64,000 nucleotides of DNA from an uncultured Caldilineaceae bacterium (lineage in GTDB: Bacteria > Chloroflexota > Anaerolineae > Caldilineales > Caldilineaceae). Each line of letters begins with the position of its first letter. Positions within the stretch are counted from its first letter, which is position 1. A program made the translations under genes and the position numbers. Where the stretch lies: the NCBI GenBank assembly GCA_951813625.1, contig CATOTS010000035.1, positions 1 through 64,000 on the forward strand, read 5' to 3'. Shown piece after piece: positions 46,787 through 55,009 of this stretch. The notes under the pieces are model-generated. The model saw only the letters and a program-made list of their open reading frames with translations, ran no database searches and had not been told where the DNA came from.

Positions 46787-47112
46787 TCCTCGGTTAATCC
46801 TTTCGCAGATGGCGTGGGGTCCGTTCTGGCTGCCGCCGGCGCCGGGCAGGCGCGGCGGCCTTCAAGAAACGTCCTGAAAACTGAATGCAAAGAACGATAG
46901 CTGTCATAGTATAACCGCGATGGGTGGCGCATTCATGGACAAAGCGAATAACGATTGCCTATTTTTCTTTGTGCAAATTGTATGATCCTGTCAATCGATA
47001 TCTGCGTAAACCGGGGCGCCCCGGGCGGCGCGCACCCTACACGCGAAAACGCCGGCCCAGGCTGTCCGCCCCTGGTCCGGCGCTGCTGTCGGCCGCGCTG
47101 CGCCGGGAAACG
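46787..47112. other. Gap upstream of glnA without a recognised gene
   Basis: About 325 bp between glnA and the small membrane peptide, transcribed away from both only by chance open frames. It should contain the glnA promoter. AT-rich patches near 46,880-46,980 are candidates, but no clear boxes or riboswitch were identified. Confidence 0.35.
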
Positions 47113-47292
47113 CTATGCAAAGTACTCGGTTGTGGTAATGATGTTCAGCTGGTTCTCCGGCTGTTCGAGGAGAATCTCGGTCAGATTGGCGCTGCTCGCG
47201 TCAGCCGTCACCAGCATGAAGGCTGTAATCAGCAGGAAGAGCAACAGCAGCAGGGCGAAGGTCTTGGGGTGGTTTCGGGTAATGCAGGTCAT
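47113..47292 (-). CDS. 59-residue single-pass membrane peptide
   Basis: The ATG complementary to 47,290-47,292 follows GGAGAG at a normal distance. The product starts MTCITRNHPKTF, has one strongly hydrophobic segment (ALLLLLFLLITAFMLVT, about residues 13-29) and ends with a polar tail ASSANLTEILLEQPENQLN and ITTTEYFA. A positively charged N-terminus with an uncharged helix suggests an N-in, C-out membrane peptide or a cleaved secretion signal. It is the only open frame with both a ribosome site and a sensible protein in this 1-kb gap. The function is unknown. Confidence 0.55.
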   Translation of the reverse strand: MTCITRNHPKTFALLLLLFLLITAFMLVTADASSANLTEILLEQPENQLNIITTTEYFA

Positions 47293-47552
47293 TTTTCTCT
47301 CTCCAGGTAGTAACAGTGTCCGTTCAGTAATATTTGTAGCTACTTATAAGGTACTGCACCGCCCTGCGCACGTCTAGCGGAATCGTGGACAAACATGGCC
47401 GGCCCCCGATTGTGCATGTTGTCGATCCGGGACAGTTCTGCTGTAGGCACTGCAGCTATCTTCGACAACAGAAGGGCCCCAGGCGGGCCGGGGTCAAGGG
47501 AGGCGGCGTCAAAGTACCTGTTTTGGGAGAACCTCATCGGCGGGTGCTGCGT

Positions 47553-47608
47553 TCGCCTAAATGCACCTTGTTTTTCCCATTTCGAGGTCTAACGATTGGG
47601 GCTCACCA
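47553..47608 (-). mobile_element. Solo IS3 right end
   Basis: About 55 bp identical in layout to the right end of the IS3 copies (CGCCTAAATGCACCTTG, TTTTTCCCATTTCG, AACGATTGGGGCTCACCA). No transposase sequence is attached. It marks the left border of the accessory island, and the region to its left (47,293-47,552) shows no gene. Confidence 0.7.
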
Positions 47609-47692
47609 TAACTACTCGTCGTGCTCGATCTGCCAAGAGACCCAGCAGAGTGGCTAACAGTATCTGCCGATGAGCTTGTCTTGCGCCGATGA

Positions 47693-47833
47693 GCGTATTG
47701 GCTTAATCTCAGGGGGCATGATGAGACGACGAACAAGTCTTCCATCACAGTCCACATCCCTGAACAGAATCTGTTCAACGTTGACAGCCTTCGTATGTTG
47801 ATGGAACAGTCTCGGATGGGGAATATCCAATGA
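47693..47833 (+). pseudogene. Truncated open frame coupled to the following gene
   Basis: An open stretch of about 46 codons without a convincing start (AYWLNLRGHDETTNKSSITV, HIPEQNLFNVDSLRMLM, then EQSRMGNIQ and stop) ends in TGA that overlaps the ATG of the next gene as ATGA. Such overlaps are usual within operons, so this is probably the remaining 3' part of an upstream partner gene removed up to the IS3 end at 47,608. No family recognised. Confidence 0.4.
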
Positions 47834-48966
47834 GAGCCAGTATACAGGACAGAGACGCCTTGTTGGCGGTTTCGCCCTCGGCACTATCAGCTTACGCGCG
47901 CGCCGAAGGCTGGTCAAAGACGGAACCGTATGGAGACTTCTCTGACATATACGTGGCCGATGGACTGCCGGAAATCGTCCTGCCCCGAACCGAAAATCTC
48001 GGCGACTACGCAAGCGTGGTGTCGACGCTGGTCGAGATCTTCGCGAGTGTAGCCGATGTAGACGAGCTAGCCCTCTATCGCGATCTTGTAACATCCGACC
48101 GTGACGTAATCAGGGTGCGTGCCCCCGACAGTGACGACGGCGCCGTCTCCTTAGACGATGGCGCTGACTTCGTTCGGGGCGCCCGCGAGATGGTCTTGGC
48201 CGCGGCTTGCTCGTACAACAATCCACAACCACTCTACCGCGCAGGCGCCAACAAGGAGGCGCGCGATTATCTGCGTCAGATGCGCCTGGGGCAGACTGAA
48301 CAGGGCAGCTTCGTTGTCACGCTTCTTTCGCCTGTTGTGCCTCCACCGCTGCAACTGGCTCTTGATTTAAGACCGGGAGAACTGCCAGAAGGAGATACTA
48401 CTGAGCGTCGGATAACCAGGCATTTGGCCAGTACTTTGAAAGCTGCTCGCGATGCCATTGAAGGGACCGTTGGCGGGGAATCCGACGCCTTTGCAGAAGT
48501 TGTAGCCCAAGGTGTAAACGCCAACCTCTGCGAAGCTCTCGACACAATGATCGTGCCATTTTCGAATATGGACGTCAGTTTTGTTTGGGCGCGCACTCGT
48601 CCTATGTCAAAAGCGCGGGAGGTCATTCACTTTTCCAGGGACGATGCGCCCATTCTGAGGGAGGCGGCGCGCGCCTTTCGACAGCGGGGGCCACGTCTAG
48701 ATGAACGCCTCGTTGGCTTTGTCAATATCCTGAAACGCGAGGAAGAAGAGGATGACGGAACGATTCGGCTGAAAGCAGAAATTGACGGCAAATTGCAGTC
48801 TGTAAATGCCGTTCTAAGCCAGTCCGATTACACTCGCGCCTTGAAGGCCCACGCAGAAAGGGCGACGGTGATCGCCGAGGGAGATCTTGAACGTGTCGGT
48901 CAACGCTGGAGTCTTTTAAACGCCCGTATCACAACAATCCTCACCGACGAGCAGCTGGCTTCTTGA
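47830..48966 (+). CDS. Hypothetical protein, 378 residues, in accessory island
   Basis: Begins with an ATG overlapping the stop of the truncated frame upstream. It is soluble, acidic at the start, with alternating hydrophobic strands (EIVLPRTENLGDYASVVSTL, GSFVVTLLSPVVPPP) and a helical centre (RHLASTLKAARDAIEGTVGG). The C-terminal half (VGFVNILKREEEEDDGTIRL, KAEIDGKLQSVNAVLSQSDY) looks like a beta barrel or OB-like segment. I do not recognise the family. Base use is intermediate between the core chromosome and the low-GC lipoproteins. The flanking IS scraps and defence genes suggest an accessory role, which is inference. Confidence 0.65.
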   Translation: MRASIQDRDALLAVSPSALSAYARAEGWSKTEPYGDFSDIYVADGLPEIVLPRTENLGDYASVVSTLVEIFASVADVDELALYRDLVTSDRDVIRVRAPDSDDGAVSLDDGADFVRGAREMVLAAACSYNNPQPLYRAGANKEARDYLRQMRLGQTEQGSFVVTLLSPVVPPPLQLALDLRPGELPEGDTTERRITRHLASTLKAARDAIEGTVGGESDAFAEVVAQGVNANLCEALDTMIVPFSNMDVSFVWARTRPMSKAREVIHFSRDDAPILREAARAFRQRGPRLDERLVGFVNILKREEEEDDGTIRLKAEIDGKLQSVNAVLSQSDYTRALKAHAERATVIAEGDLERVGQRWSLLNARITTILTDEQLAS

Positions 48967-49287
48967 CATTCCTACCCTCTTGAACTTGCCCGGCCTCCAC
49001 AGACTCGCATGGCAGGTTCCTTGCATTGATGATGATGTTCGTGTGACTCTTTCTTGAAAGAGGGTTGCCACAGGGCCCCTGACATACAATCAGCTCGCAG
49101 GACCCCAAGCCGCATTCTCCGATATTGCGCCTTTACTTATTATTGATCACAAACGCAAGGTCCTTTGCGTTTCATTTATTGAACTCAAACGGCGTTGAGA
49201 TTCAGAATCGGCGTCCGATGAGACTCAAAGCCGTTTGATGTGCCCATCAGACAGAGGCGGACTCTTGCAGGGCACTGCCCTCTTCCT
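48967..49287. other. Gap with the first copy of a duplicated segment
   Basis: No complete gene. From about 49,139 the sequence matches 52,690 onward, including an open stretch encoding DHKRKVLCVSFIELKRR and a stop, present in both copies. This may be the tail of a lost gene. See the paired repeat entries. Confidence 0.45.
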
Positions 49288-49422
49288 ATGATCACGATCA
49301 CCGAAGCCGATGTTGAGCAGGCGGCGCTTGACTGGCTGAATCGTGGCGGCTGGAGCGTCGCTCACGGGCCGGATATCGGCCCTGATACGATCAGCGCAGA
49401 ACGCTCCGACTACGTATTGTAA
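49288..49422 (+). pseudogene. hsdR: Type I restriction enzyme R subunit, N-terminal scrap (copy 1)
   Basis: 44 codons from an ATG: MITITEADVEQAALDWLNRG, then GWSVAHGPDIGPDTISAERS and DYVL. This is the start of HsdR proteins of the type I restriction family (ITEADVEQAAL-x-WL-x-x-x-GW). The frame stops where the IS3 right end begins, so the rest of the gene (about 1,000 codons in the family) was lost at the IS junction. Confidence 0.75.
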
Positions 49423-49714
49423 GCCCCAATCGTTAGACCACGAAATGGGAAAATAAGGTGCATTCAGGCGAATGCGGCCGGCTCTGAACAGAGCACGAAG
49501 TGCTCTGCCGCCGGCGTGCGATAGTCGGGACTTTGATGCGGTCTGTCATGCTTGTAGAAGTCGAAATAGGCGGTCAGCCCAGCGTGCAGCTGACGCACCG
49601 TGCATACCGGTTGAGATAGATGTCTTCGTACTTGACGCTGTGCCATAGGCGTTCGCAGAAGACGTTGTCGCGGGCGCGGGCGCGGCCATCCATGCCGACT
49701 TGTATGTTGGCTGC
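49416..49714 (-). mobile_element. IS3 remnant (right end and 3' part of OrfB)
   Basis: The right terminus TTGTAAGCCCCAATCGTTAG is followed by reverse-strand OrfB tail coding (HQSPDYRTPAAEHFVLCSEP) and part of the catalytic end (VRRHLSQPVCTVRQLHAG in a shifted frame). It breaks off at about 49,714 near the ANIQ codons. It directly abuts the HsdR scrap. Confidence 0.75.
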
Positions 49715-49779
49715 ATAGACCTTCTATCCAACACAACGCCGACATTTTGAGCCAAGAAGGCAAGAAGCCCAGCAGAGGG

Positions 49780-49918
49780 GCAGGCAAAAGGGAAAGATCA
49801 GAGGAGTGGGAAGAGTTCGACAGATGGATCTCCGAGAGACGTAGTGACGCGAACGACAGTGACCGGGGCGCTCCCGGCCCAAAAGCCGACCCTCTCGAAA
49901 AGGCATCCCTTCTAAACC
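49780..49918 (+). pseudogene. C-terminal scrap of the zinc-ribbon protein family at 61.4 kb
   Basis: The open frame here reads SEEWEEFDRWISERRSDAND, SDRGAPGPKADPLEKAS. The protein at 61,358-62,539 ends SEEWREFNRWISERSSDTND, HDRSDCGPKSESLE. The match covers the last 35 or so residues only. The scrap lies directly behind an IS3 remnant, so a second copy of that gene was probably present here and was deleted up to its tail. Confidence 0.55.
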
Positions 49919-49967
49919 AATATCCGGGCGCGCGGCGCGGCAGCACGACGGCCAGGAAGTTTCTGTC

Positions 49968-50304
49968 GTAACGACTAACCCGCATACAGCGTCTGTCTTG
50001 ACCGGTCCTTCATCGCTGTCGTCGTGCAGACTATCTGATCGCGTATTCGGCTGGCCGCCGCCGCGTTGGTCGGGCCGCACTGCCGGGATTACGGCGTACT
50101 GCCGGTGAGCGATGGTTTAGGAGGGGGGCGTTGCGGGGGGAGTCCCCCCGCACAAGGGAGGGCCGCAGGCCCGACCGTCCCAGAAAACTGCAGTTGCCAG
50201 TTGCCGGTGGCCAGGAACTGCCGGGCGTGGTGGACGGTGGAGCGGCCATGACGCCATTGCCACCTGGGGAATGGGAATTTGTGCCCCGATTCTGGACTGC
50301 ACCC
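49968..50304. mobile_element. Chimeric miniature element: F1 left half joined to F2 right half
   Basis: It starts like an F1 terminus (GTAACGACTAACCCGCATAC, then AGCGTCTGTCTTGACCGG) and follows F1 through the GC-rich core at about 50,125-50,180. After the core it follows F2 (ACTGCAGTTGCCAGTTGCC, AGCGGCCATGACGCCATTG) and ends in the F2 terminus GGACTGCACCC. The switch happens inside the core that the two families share. Its right end directly abuts an IS982 scrap. Confidence 0.75.
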
Positions 50305-50652
50305 CGTGTAACTGACCCGTGTAGGGAATCCGCTGCGCATGTGCTCGCATACGTGCTGCGTATCGTGGGCCTTGAAGTCGCGCTAATGCGACTGGTGAAA
50401 GTGAATTCAGAATCGTGATTGCTTCACGCAAGCTCAGCCGCGGGGGCGGTCCTCGCCTGCGACTCACCCCGAACCGCCCGGCATTCTCTCTTGCGACCAG
50501 CCATTGACGGTGACCATTGACGGTGATCATCGACATGACAGAACAGTTTGCGTATTCTCATCTCTAAGCACCTTTCCTTGCTGGAGAATTTTTGTTGGAG
50601 AACTTCTATTCTACCGGCTTGATAAGGCGCTCATTTGCTCCGAATTCAGGTT
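50305..50652 (-). mobile_element. IS982 remnant (5' part)
   Basis: Corresponds to the start of the IS982 transposase in the minus orientation, from the VSYTR region to the initiating codons, plus the leader and the terminus CTCCGAATTCAGGTT. It carries several substitutions and a small duplication (CCATTGACGGTGA twice near 50,503-50,527). It is cut at its 3' side exactly where the chimeric miniature element ends. Confidence 0.75.
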
Positions 50653-50707
50653 TTGCATTTTCGTTTGTGCGAGGCCGGCTCTCCGAAACCTCCCCTGCAT
50701 ATCCCCA

Positions 50708-52003
50708 TCATACGCGCGAGATCCGCCGCCGAAAGGGCCAGCGGTAGCGCAGCTTCTGGCGTTCGCTGTAACCCTTGTCCCCCGGCGTCGGCGCGTGGAC
50801 GCGTCCGAAGGCGATCCACGCCAAAGCCAGGAAGAACACGCTGAGCATGAAGATAGTGCTGTGCGGCACGCCCAGACGGAGCAGTCCGATCGTGATCAAT
50901 GGTACAACCATGCCGCGCAACCCGAGCACGGTAGACTGCAGGGCGGCGTACTCTGTTACGCGGTCGGGGTCAGCAAGCTGGATGCCCGCGCTGATCCGTC
51001 CCATTTCGAAACCGGCCATGCCCAGCCCGCCCGCGATGGCGGACGGCAGCAGCATCCACAGATTCTGCGCCGACATGTAGGTGAGAGGGGTGACGATCGA
51101 GATGGCGCAGATGGCGCGTACGACGAAGAGACCGCCGCGCCGGTCGATCGTCCGGCCCCAAAGCAGATAGCTCAGGAACCATGTGAGCGACTCGACCAGG
51201 CCCAGGAGACCGATGTCCGAGTAGGAAAGCTGCAGGCGGTCCACCTGCACGAGCGGGTAGAGCGGCCAGGACATCATCCCACCCAGCCCGAACAGGGTGT
51301 AACAAAACAGATAGTTGGCAAAGTTTCGATCCGTGCGCACGATTTGCCACAGTTCAGCGAAAGTCTTGGTCTGCCGGGGCGGCAACTCCCCCTCGTCTAC
51401 ATCTATGCGGGTGAAGAGATATGTGGACAGGATGCCGAAGAGCGCACCGATCGGGAAGAGGACCTGGTAGCCCACTTTGTCCAGGGCCCAACCGGCCAGC
51501 GGCGTGACAAGAAGGATGACTGAGCCCCTCCCCATGCGCACGGACGACATCACCTTGCCCCGCCCGCTTTCAGGATAGATCCTCTGGATGACGCGTGTGT
51601 AGGCCGGGATGACAAACTCCTCCGTCACCCAGAAAATGATGCCGATCGCCATCAGCGGCACGGCCCCCGATATAAAGGCGGTAAGCAGGAAGAGTGAACG
51701 TCCCAAAAACCAACAGAAGATGATGATGTTGACGGGACGGCGGCGGCGGATCAGCACGACGCTGAAGGATGTAAAAACCGAGCCGAGGAAGAGGAGCGCC
51801 GTGTATATCGCCAGCATTTCGACGGTGGCGCCCAAACGACGCAGCACAACAAACATGAAGGGGATGATCATGGCGTAGAAGACGCCGTAGGCCAGCGACA
51901 TCGAGAGTTCGATGTGCATGACGCGGCGCACCGCAGGGGACAGCGACCCGGCTAAAGCAGTTTCAAGCCAGGCGGCTGCTCTGCGAAAAACATCGGTTGT
52001 CAA
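50708..52003 (-). CDS. MFS transporter
   Basis: 431 residues, twelve predicted helices, with MFS-like loops GRTIDRRGGLFVVRA and GWALDKVGYQVLFPIG. The order VRRVMHIELSMSLAYGVFYA, then IGIIFWVTEEFVIPAYTRVI, resembles the permease-like MFS group often placed near sugar genes in Chloroflexota. It is distinct from the tandem pair at 28.9-31.6 kb. GC-rich like the core genome although surrounded by IS scraps, so it may be an original chromosomal gene isolated by insertions on both sides. The 180 bp upstream (52,004-52,184) show no gene. Confidence 0.85.
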   Translation of the reverse strand: MTTDVFRRAAAWLETALAGSLSPAVRRVMHIELSMSLAYGVFYAMIIPFMFVVLRRLGATVEMLAIYTALLFLGSVFTSFSVVLIRRRRPVNIIIFCWFLGRSLFLLTAFISGAVPLMAIGIIFWVTEEFVIPAYTRVIQRIYPESGRGKVMSSVRMGRGSVILLVTPLAGWALDKVGYQVLFPIGALFGILSTYLFTRIDVDEGELPPRQTKTFAELWQIVRTDRNFANYLFCYTLFGLGGMMSWPLYPLVQVDRLQLSYSDIGLLGLVESLTWFLSYLLWGRTIDRRGGLFVVRAICAISIVTPLTYMSAQNLWMLLPSAIAGGLGMAGFEMGRISAGIQLADPDRVTEYAALQSTVLGLRGMVVPLITIGLLRLGVPHSTIFMLSVFFLALAWIAFGRVHAPTPGDKGYSERQKLRYRWPFRRRISRV

Positions 52004-52184
52004 TTTGCTTGCTCCGGTCTCAAGCAGGGCCCTTGCCCGGCTTCTCGTGTGAAACCCGAACTGAACTTTCTGCTCTCTGGCCGAAGCGGGCCCCGCAGCG
52101 CAGGAGGGACCATTGTCATGCTCTGGAGTTACCAGCGAACCGAGGTGCGCGTGCGCCCGGTCTGGCTCGATATCGGTGTTTGGC

Positions 52185-52383
52185 TGGGGCCGGCCCTCGC
52201 TTGCAAGTCACACCCAGCAGTTTGGCATTCTTCCGTGTAGCCAACCACTGACAGAAGCCATCGACATGACAGAACAGTTTGCGTATGCTCATCACTGAGC
52301 GCCTTTCCTTGCTGGAGAATTTCGGTTGGCAAACTTCAATTCTACCAGCTTAATAAGGTGCTCACTTACTCCGAATTCAGGTT
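52185..52383 (-). mobile_element. IS982 remnant (5' end)
   Basis: About 200 bp matching the first 25-30 codons of the IS982 transposase (VDDFCQWL region), its leader and the terminus TTACTCCGAATTCAGGTT. It is cut inside the coding region at GGGGCCGGCC. Same orientation as the full copy at 34.5 kb. Confidence 0.75.
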
Positions 52384-52392
52384 ACTTATTTT

Positions 52393-52679
52393 GTAACTAC
52401 TCAGCCGCTATCAGTCTGCGACCATGAATGAGGCGAGGGAAAGTGTTTTCTCTCTCCTTGCTTTTTGGGCGGTCGGGCCTGCGGCCCTCCCTTGTGCGGG
52501 GGGACTCCCCCCGCAACGCCCCCCTCCAAAACCAGCGCTCACCGAAATTGCGTCGTAATCCCAGCAGTGCAGCCCGACCAACGCGGCGGCGGCCAGCCAA
52601 ATATACAATCAGATAATCTGAACGGCGGCGGGGATGGAAGACTGGTCGAGACCGATGCTGTATGTGGCTTAGTAGTTAC
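52393..52679. mobile_element. Miniature element, family F1, copy 3
   Basis: 287 bp, with ends GTAACTACTCAGCCGCTATC and, read inward from the right, GTAACTACTAAGCCACATAC. Flanks are CTTATTTT (52,385-52,392) and CCTATTTT (52,680-52,687), an 8-bp duplication with one mismatch. It sits at the left border of repeat R1 copy 2 and right after the IS982 scrap. Confidence 0.85.
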
Positions 52680-52687
52680 CCTATTTT

Positions 52688-53260
52688 TTGATCACAAACG
52701 CAAGGTCCTTTGCGTTTCATTTATTGAACTCAAACGGCGTTGAGATTCACAATCGGCGTCCGATGAGACTCAAAGCCGTTTGATGTGCCCGTCAGACTGA
52801 GGCGGACTCTTGCAAGGCACTGCCCTCTTCCTATGATCACGATCACCGAAGCCGATGTTGAGCAGGCGGCGCCTGACCGGCTGAATCGCGGCGGCTGGAG
52901 CGTCGCTCAAGGGCCGGATATCGGCCCTGATACGATCGGCGCGGTACGCTCCGACTACGTATTGTAAGCCCCAGTCGTTAGGCCACGAAATGGGAAAAAA
53001 GGTTGCATTCAGGCGAATGCGGCCGGCTCTGAGCAGAGCTCGAAGTGCTCTTCCGCCGGCGTGCGGTAGTCGGGACTTTGATGCGGTCTGTCTTGGTTGT
53101 AGAAGTCGAAATAGGCGGTCAGCCCAGTGCGCAGCTGACGTACCCTGCAATACTGGTTGAGATAGATATCTTCGTACTTGACGCTGCGCCATAGGCGTTC
53201 GCAGAAGACGTTTTCGAGCGCGCGGGCGCGGCCATCCATGCTGACTTGGATGTTGGCTGC
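52688..53260. repeat. Direct repeat R1 (copy 2): HsdR scrap plus IS3 right part
   Basis: Second copy of the segment at 49,139-49,714 in the same orientation, with a small number of substitutions (for example CTTGACTGG against CCTGACCGG in the HsdR scrap). Here the IS3 part continues further into OrfB and OrfA. Confidence 0.75.
52833..52967 (+). pseudogene. hsdR: Type I restriction enzyme R subunit, N-terminal scrap (copy 2)
   Basis: MITITEADVEQAAPDRLNRG, GWSVAQGPDIGPDTIGAVRS, DYVL and stop: same layout as copy 1, ending at the same codon where the IS3 right end begins. It has more substitutions in conserved positions than copy 1 (Leu to Pro, Trp to Arg), so this copy has drifted further. Confidence 0.72.
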
Positions 53261-53537
53261 GAGCGGGCAGGCGGTGAAGGCGTCGGCCGTGAACTGTGCG
53301 CCCTGGTCGGTGTTGAAGATCTTGGGTTGACCCTTGACGAGCGTCTCATAGCAGAAGGAGGTGCGACCGAGCCCGAGCAGTTCGCCCTGCCGCCGTACGT
53401 TCAGGGCTGCATGCTGGCTATCAACCATACGCCGTCTCTCACGAACCGAAGCGGGCAACTTTTTCTTTCAGCCACTCAAGTTCCATCTTGAGCCGCCGAT
53501 CCGCAAGGGGCGGGCTGCCGCCATCTGTTCATAGAGC
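52962..53537 (-). mobile_element. IS3 remnant, internally deleted
   Basis: Right terminus TTGTAAGCCCCAGTCGTTAG, OrfB tail, catalytic segment, then a jump to the start of OrfB and into the end of OrfA, where it breaks off at about 53,537. The OrfB frame at 53,009-53,458 reads SVRERRRMVDSQHAALNVRR, then jumps at TLVKGQPKIFNTDQGAQFT, so the first catalytic Asp is deleted. Confidence 0.75.
53009..53458 (-). pseudogene. IS3 transposase OrfB with internal deletion
   Basis: 149 residues. The HTH_21-type start (RRQGELLGLGRTSFCYE) is fused to the catalytic end from TLVKGQPKIFNTDQGAQFTA through CERLWRSVKYEDIYLN to the C-terminal YRTPAEEHFELC. The first Asp block (ADITYVPLLRGF) is missing. The same deletion endpoint (Y-E-T-L-V-K-G) occurs in the copy at 54.5 kb, so the two derive from one deleted ancestor. 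Confidence 0.72.
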
Positions 53538-54074
53538 CAATCTCGCTACAGAATGGTATTGAGAATTGACAAGTGACGAGGGGAAGTTGCGACCAGTTAG
53601 TGCGATAGAGATTTTCGAGGAATTGGCAGGAGAGCAATTCGACGAATGGGGAAAACTTGATTGGGTGGAAGATTGAAGAGGAACTCTAGCGCCTTTTGCG
53701 TATTCGAAAGGATATCGAATCTACTCCGCAGTTGCCCACGGGACTTCATGGGCGATATGGCATTGTGGAGTGACCAAGACTCGCAATAATGACGGTGAAA
53801 CCGTTGCGCGGCCAGGGCTGGACGCCAAGACAATGTATAATATGCACGTACTTGCTGGTAGGCAGCTTGTGTTGTCTTTGGGTTTCGCAATCCAATTCAT
53901 GCGGGGTTGGGCGCCTACGAGGGCTATGAACAAAGTGGAAGCCCTGATTGCATCAATTCACAACGCTCGAAGGAATGAGATGGACGGATCATCGCTACAT
54001 GCTGGCGAAAGTGCTTGAACCCCTGACCTTACAAATCTGGAATCTCAGACCGCCTCTTTCTTATGGGAGAGACA
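53538..54074. other. Gap with decayed sequence, no confident gene
   Basis: About 540 bp, AT-richer than the core. A short open stretch ending VRPVSAIEIFEELAGEQFDE, then WGKLDWVED and stop, at 53,588-53,678 looks like the tail of a lost small protein. An 82-codon frame at 53,770-54,018 (VEALIASIHNARRNEMDG near its end) has no ribosome site and no recognised family. Neither is called as a gene. Confidence 0.35.
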
Positions 54075-54416
54075 ATGAAACGAGTCTTTGTTGTATCTCT
54101 GCTTGCCCTCATTTTGGTCGGGTGCAACGCCGTCGATGATTTCAACATGTGGAGCATGGGCTGTCCAAGTTTTCCAACCTTAGAAGAAGTAGAACACACC
54201 TTGGCCAAACATAAGGATTTGTTTGACGGGTTTCTGAGGAACAACCTCGCCAATGGAGTTCGCGCCCAAGAGTGTCCACAAGGTGCCTATATACTGATTT
54301 CTCACGGGTCAATCAAACAAAAGGCTCGGATGCTAGAGGCAATAGATATGAGAGATGCGCGGGGGAAAGGGCACCGGATGTTCTTTGACATTCCGTTCTC
54401 GTTTCACAACAACTGA
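54075..54416 (+). CDS. Small hypothetical lipoprotein
   Basis: 113 residues from the ATG at 54,075, chosen because MKRVFVVSLLALILVGC then makes a proper signal with lipobox Cys17; an ATG four codons earlier is possible. The mature protein (FNMWSMGCPSFPTLEEVEHT, FDGFLRNNLANGVRAQECPQ) contains two more Cys that could form a disulfide. No family recognised. Like the lipoprotein genes at 11.1, 13.1 and 22.3 kb, it is of lower GC and sits beside an IS3 copy. Confidence 0.65.
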   Translation: MKRVFVVSLLALILVGCNAVDDFNMWSMGCPSFPTLEEVEHTLAKHKDLFDGFLRNNLANGVRAQECPQGAYILISHGSIKQKARMLEAIDMRDARGKGHRMFFDIPFSFHNN

Positions 54417-54557
54417 GGGTTGGTCGTCGGAACTCTAGCGATACGTGTGCCTCGCAGCAGAACCCATCGGCATACTTGACATGCAGTGCCAAGCAGGGCG
54501 TGTCGGGCGTATGGTGAGCCCCAATCGTTAGACCACGAAATGGGAAAAATAAGGTGC

Positions 54558-55009
54558 ATTAAGGCGAATGCGGCCGGCTCTGAACAGAGCACGAAGTGCT
54601 CTTCCGCCGGCGTGCGATAGTTGAGACTTTGATGCGGTCTGTCTTGGTTGTAGAAGTCGAAATAGGCGGTCAGCCCAGCGTGCAGCTGACGGACCGTTTC
54701 ATACTGGTTGAGATAGATATCTTCGTACTTGACGCTGCGCCATAGGCGTTCGCAGAAGACGTTGTCGAGGGCGCGGCCGCGGTCATCCATGCCGACTTGT
54801 ATGTTGGCTGCGAGCAGGCAGGCGGTGAAGGCATCGGCCGTGAACTGCGCGCCCTGGTCGGTGTTGACGATCTTGGGCCGACCCTTGACGAGCGTCTCAT
54901 AGTAGAAGGAGGAGCGACTGAGCCCGAGCAGTTCGCCCTGCCGCCGTACGTTCAGGGCTGCATGCCGGCTATCAGCCATACGCCGTCTCTTACGAACCGA
55001 AGCGGGCAA
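54558..55009 (-). pseudogene. IS3 transposase OrfB with internal deletion (copy G)
   Basis: SVRKRRRMADSRHAALNVRR, then ELLGLSRSSFYYETLVKGRP jumps directly to KIVNTDQGAQFTADAFTACL and CERLWRSVKYEDIYLNQYET, ending near AEEHFVLCSEPAAFA. The frame stays open to 54,404, past the IS end, because the stop has been lost. The first catalytic Asp is missing, so it is inactive as a transposase. Confidence 0.75.

Larger units (their letters stand above)
49139..49714. repeat. Direct repeat R1 (copy 1): HsdR scrap plus IS3 right part
   Basis: About 575 bp, from GATCACAAACGCAAGGTCC to the broken OrfB. It reappears in the same orientation at 52,688-53,260 with few differences. The two copies bracket the chimeric miniature element, an IS982 scrap and the MFS gene, so recombination between them could remove that 3.5-kb segment. 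Confidence 0.75.

Noticed and set aside
45404..46900. A 498-codon plus-strand open frame opposite glnA
   Set aside because: Antisense shadow of a perfectly conserved glutamine synthetase; composition is typical of third-position GC bias.
53770..54018. An 82-codon plus-strand frame
   Set aside because: No ribosome site, mixed codon use and no family; it lies in decayed sequence between IS copies.
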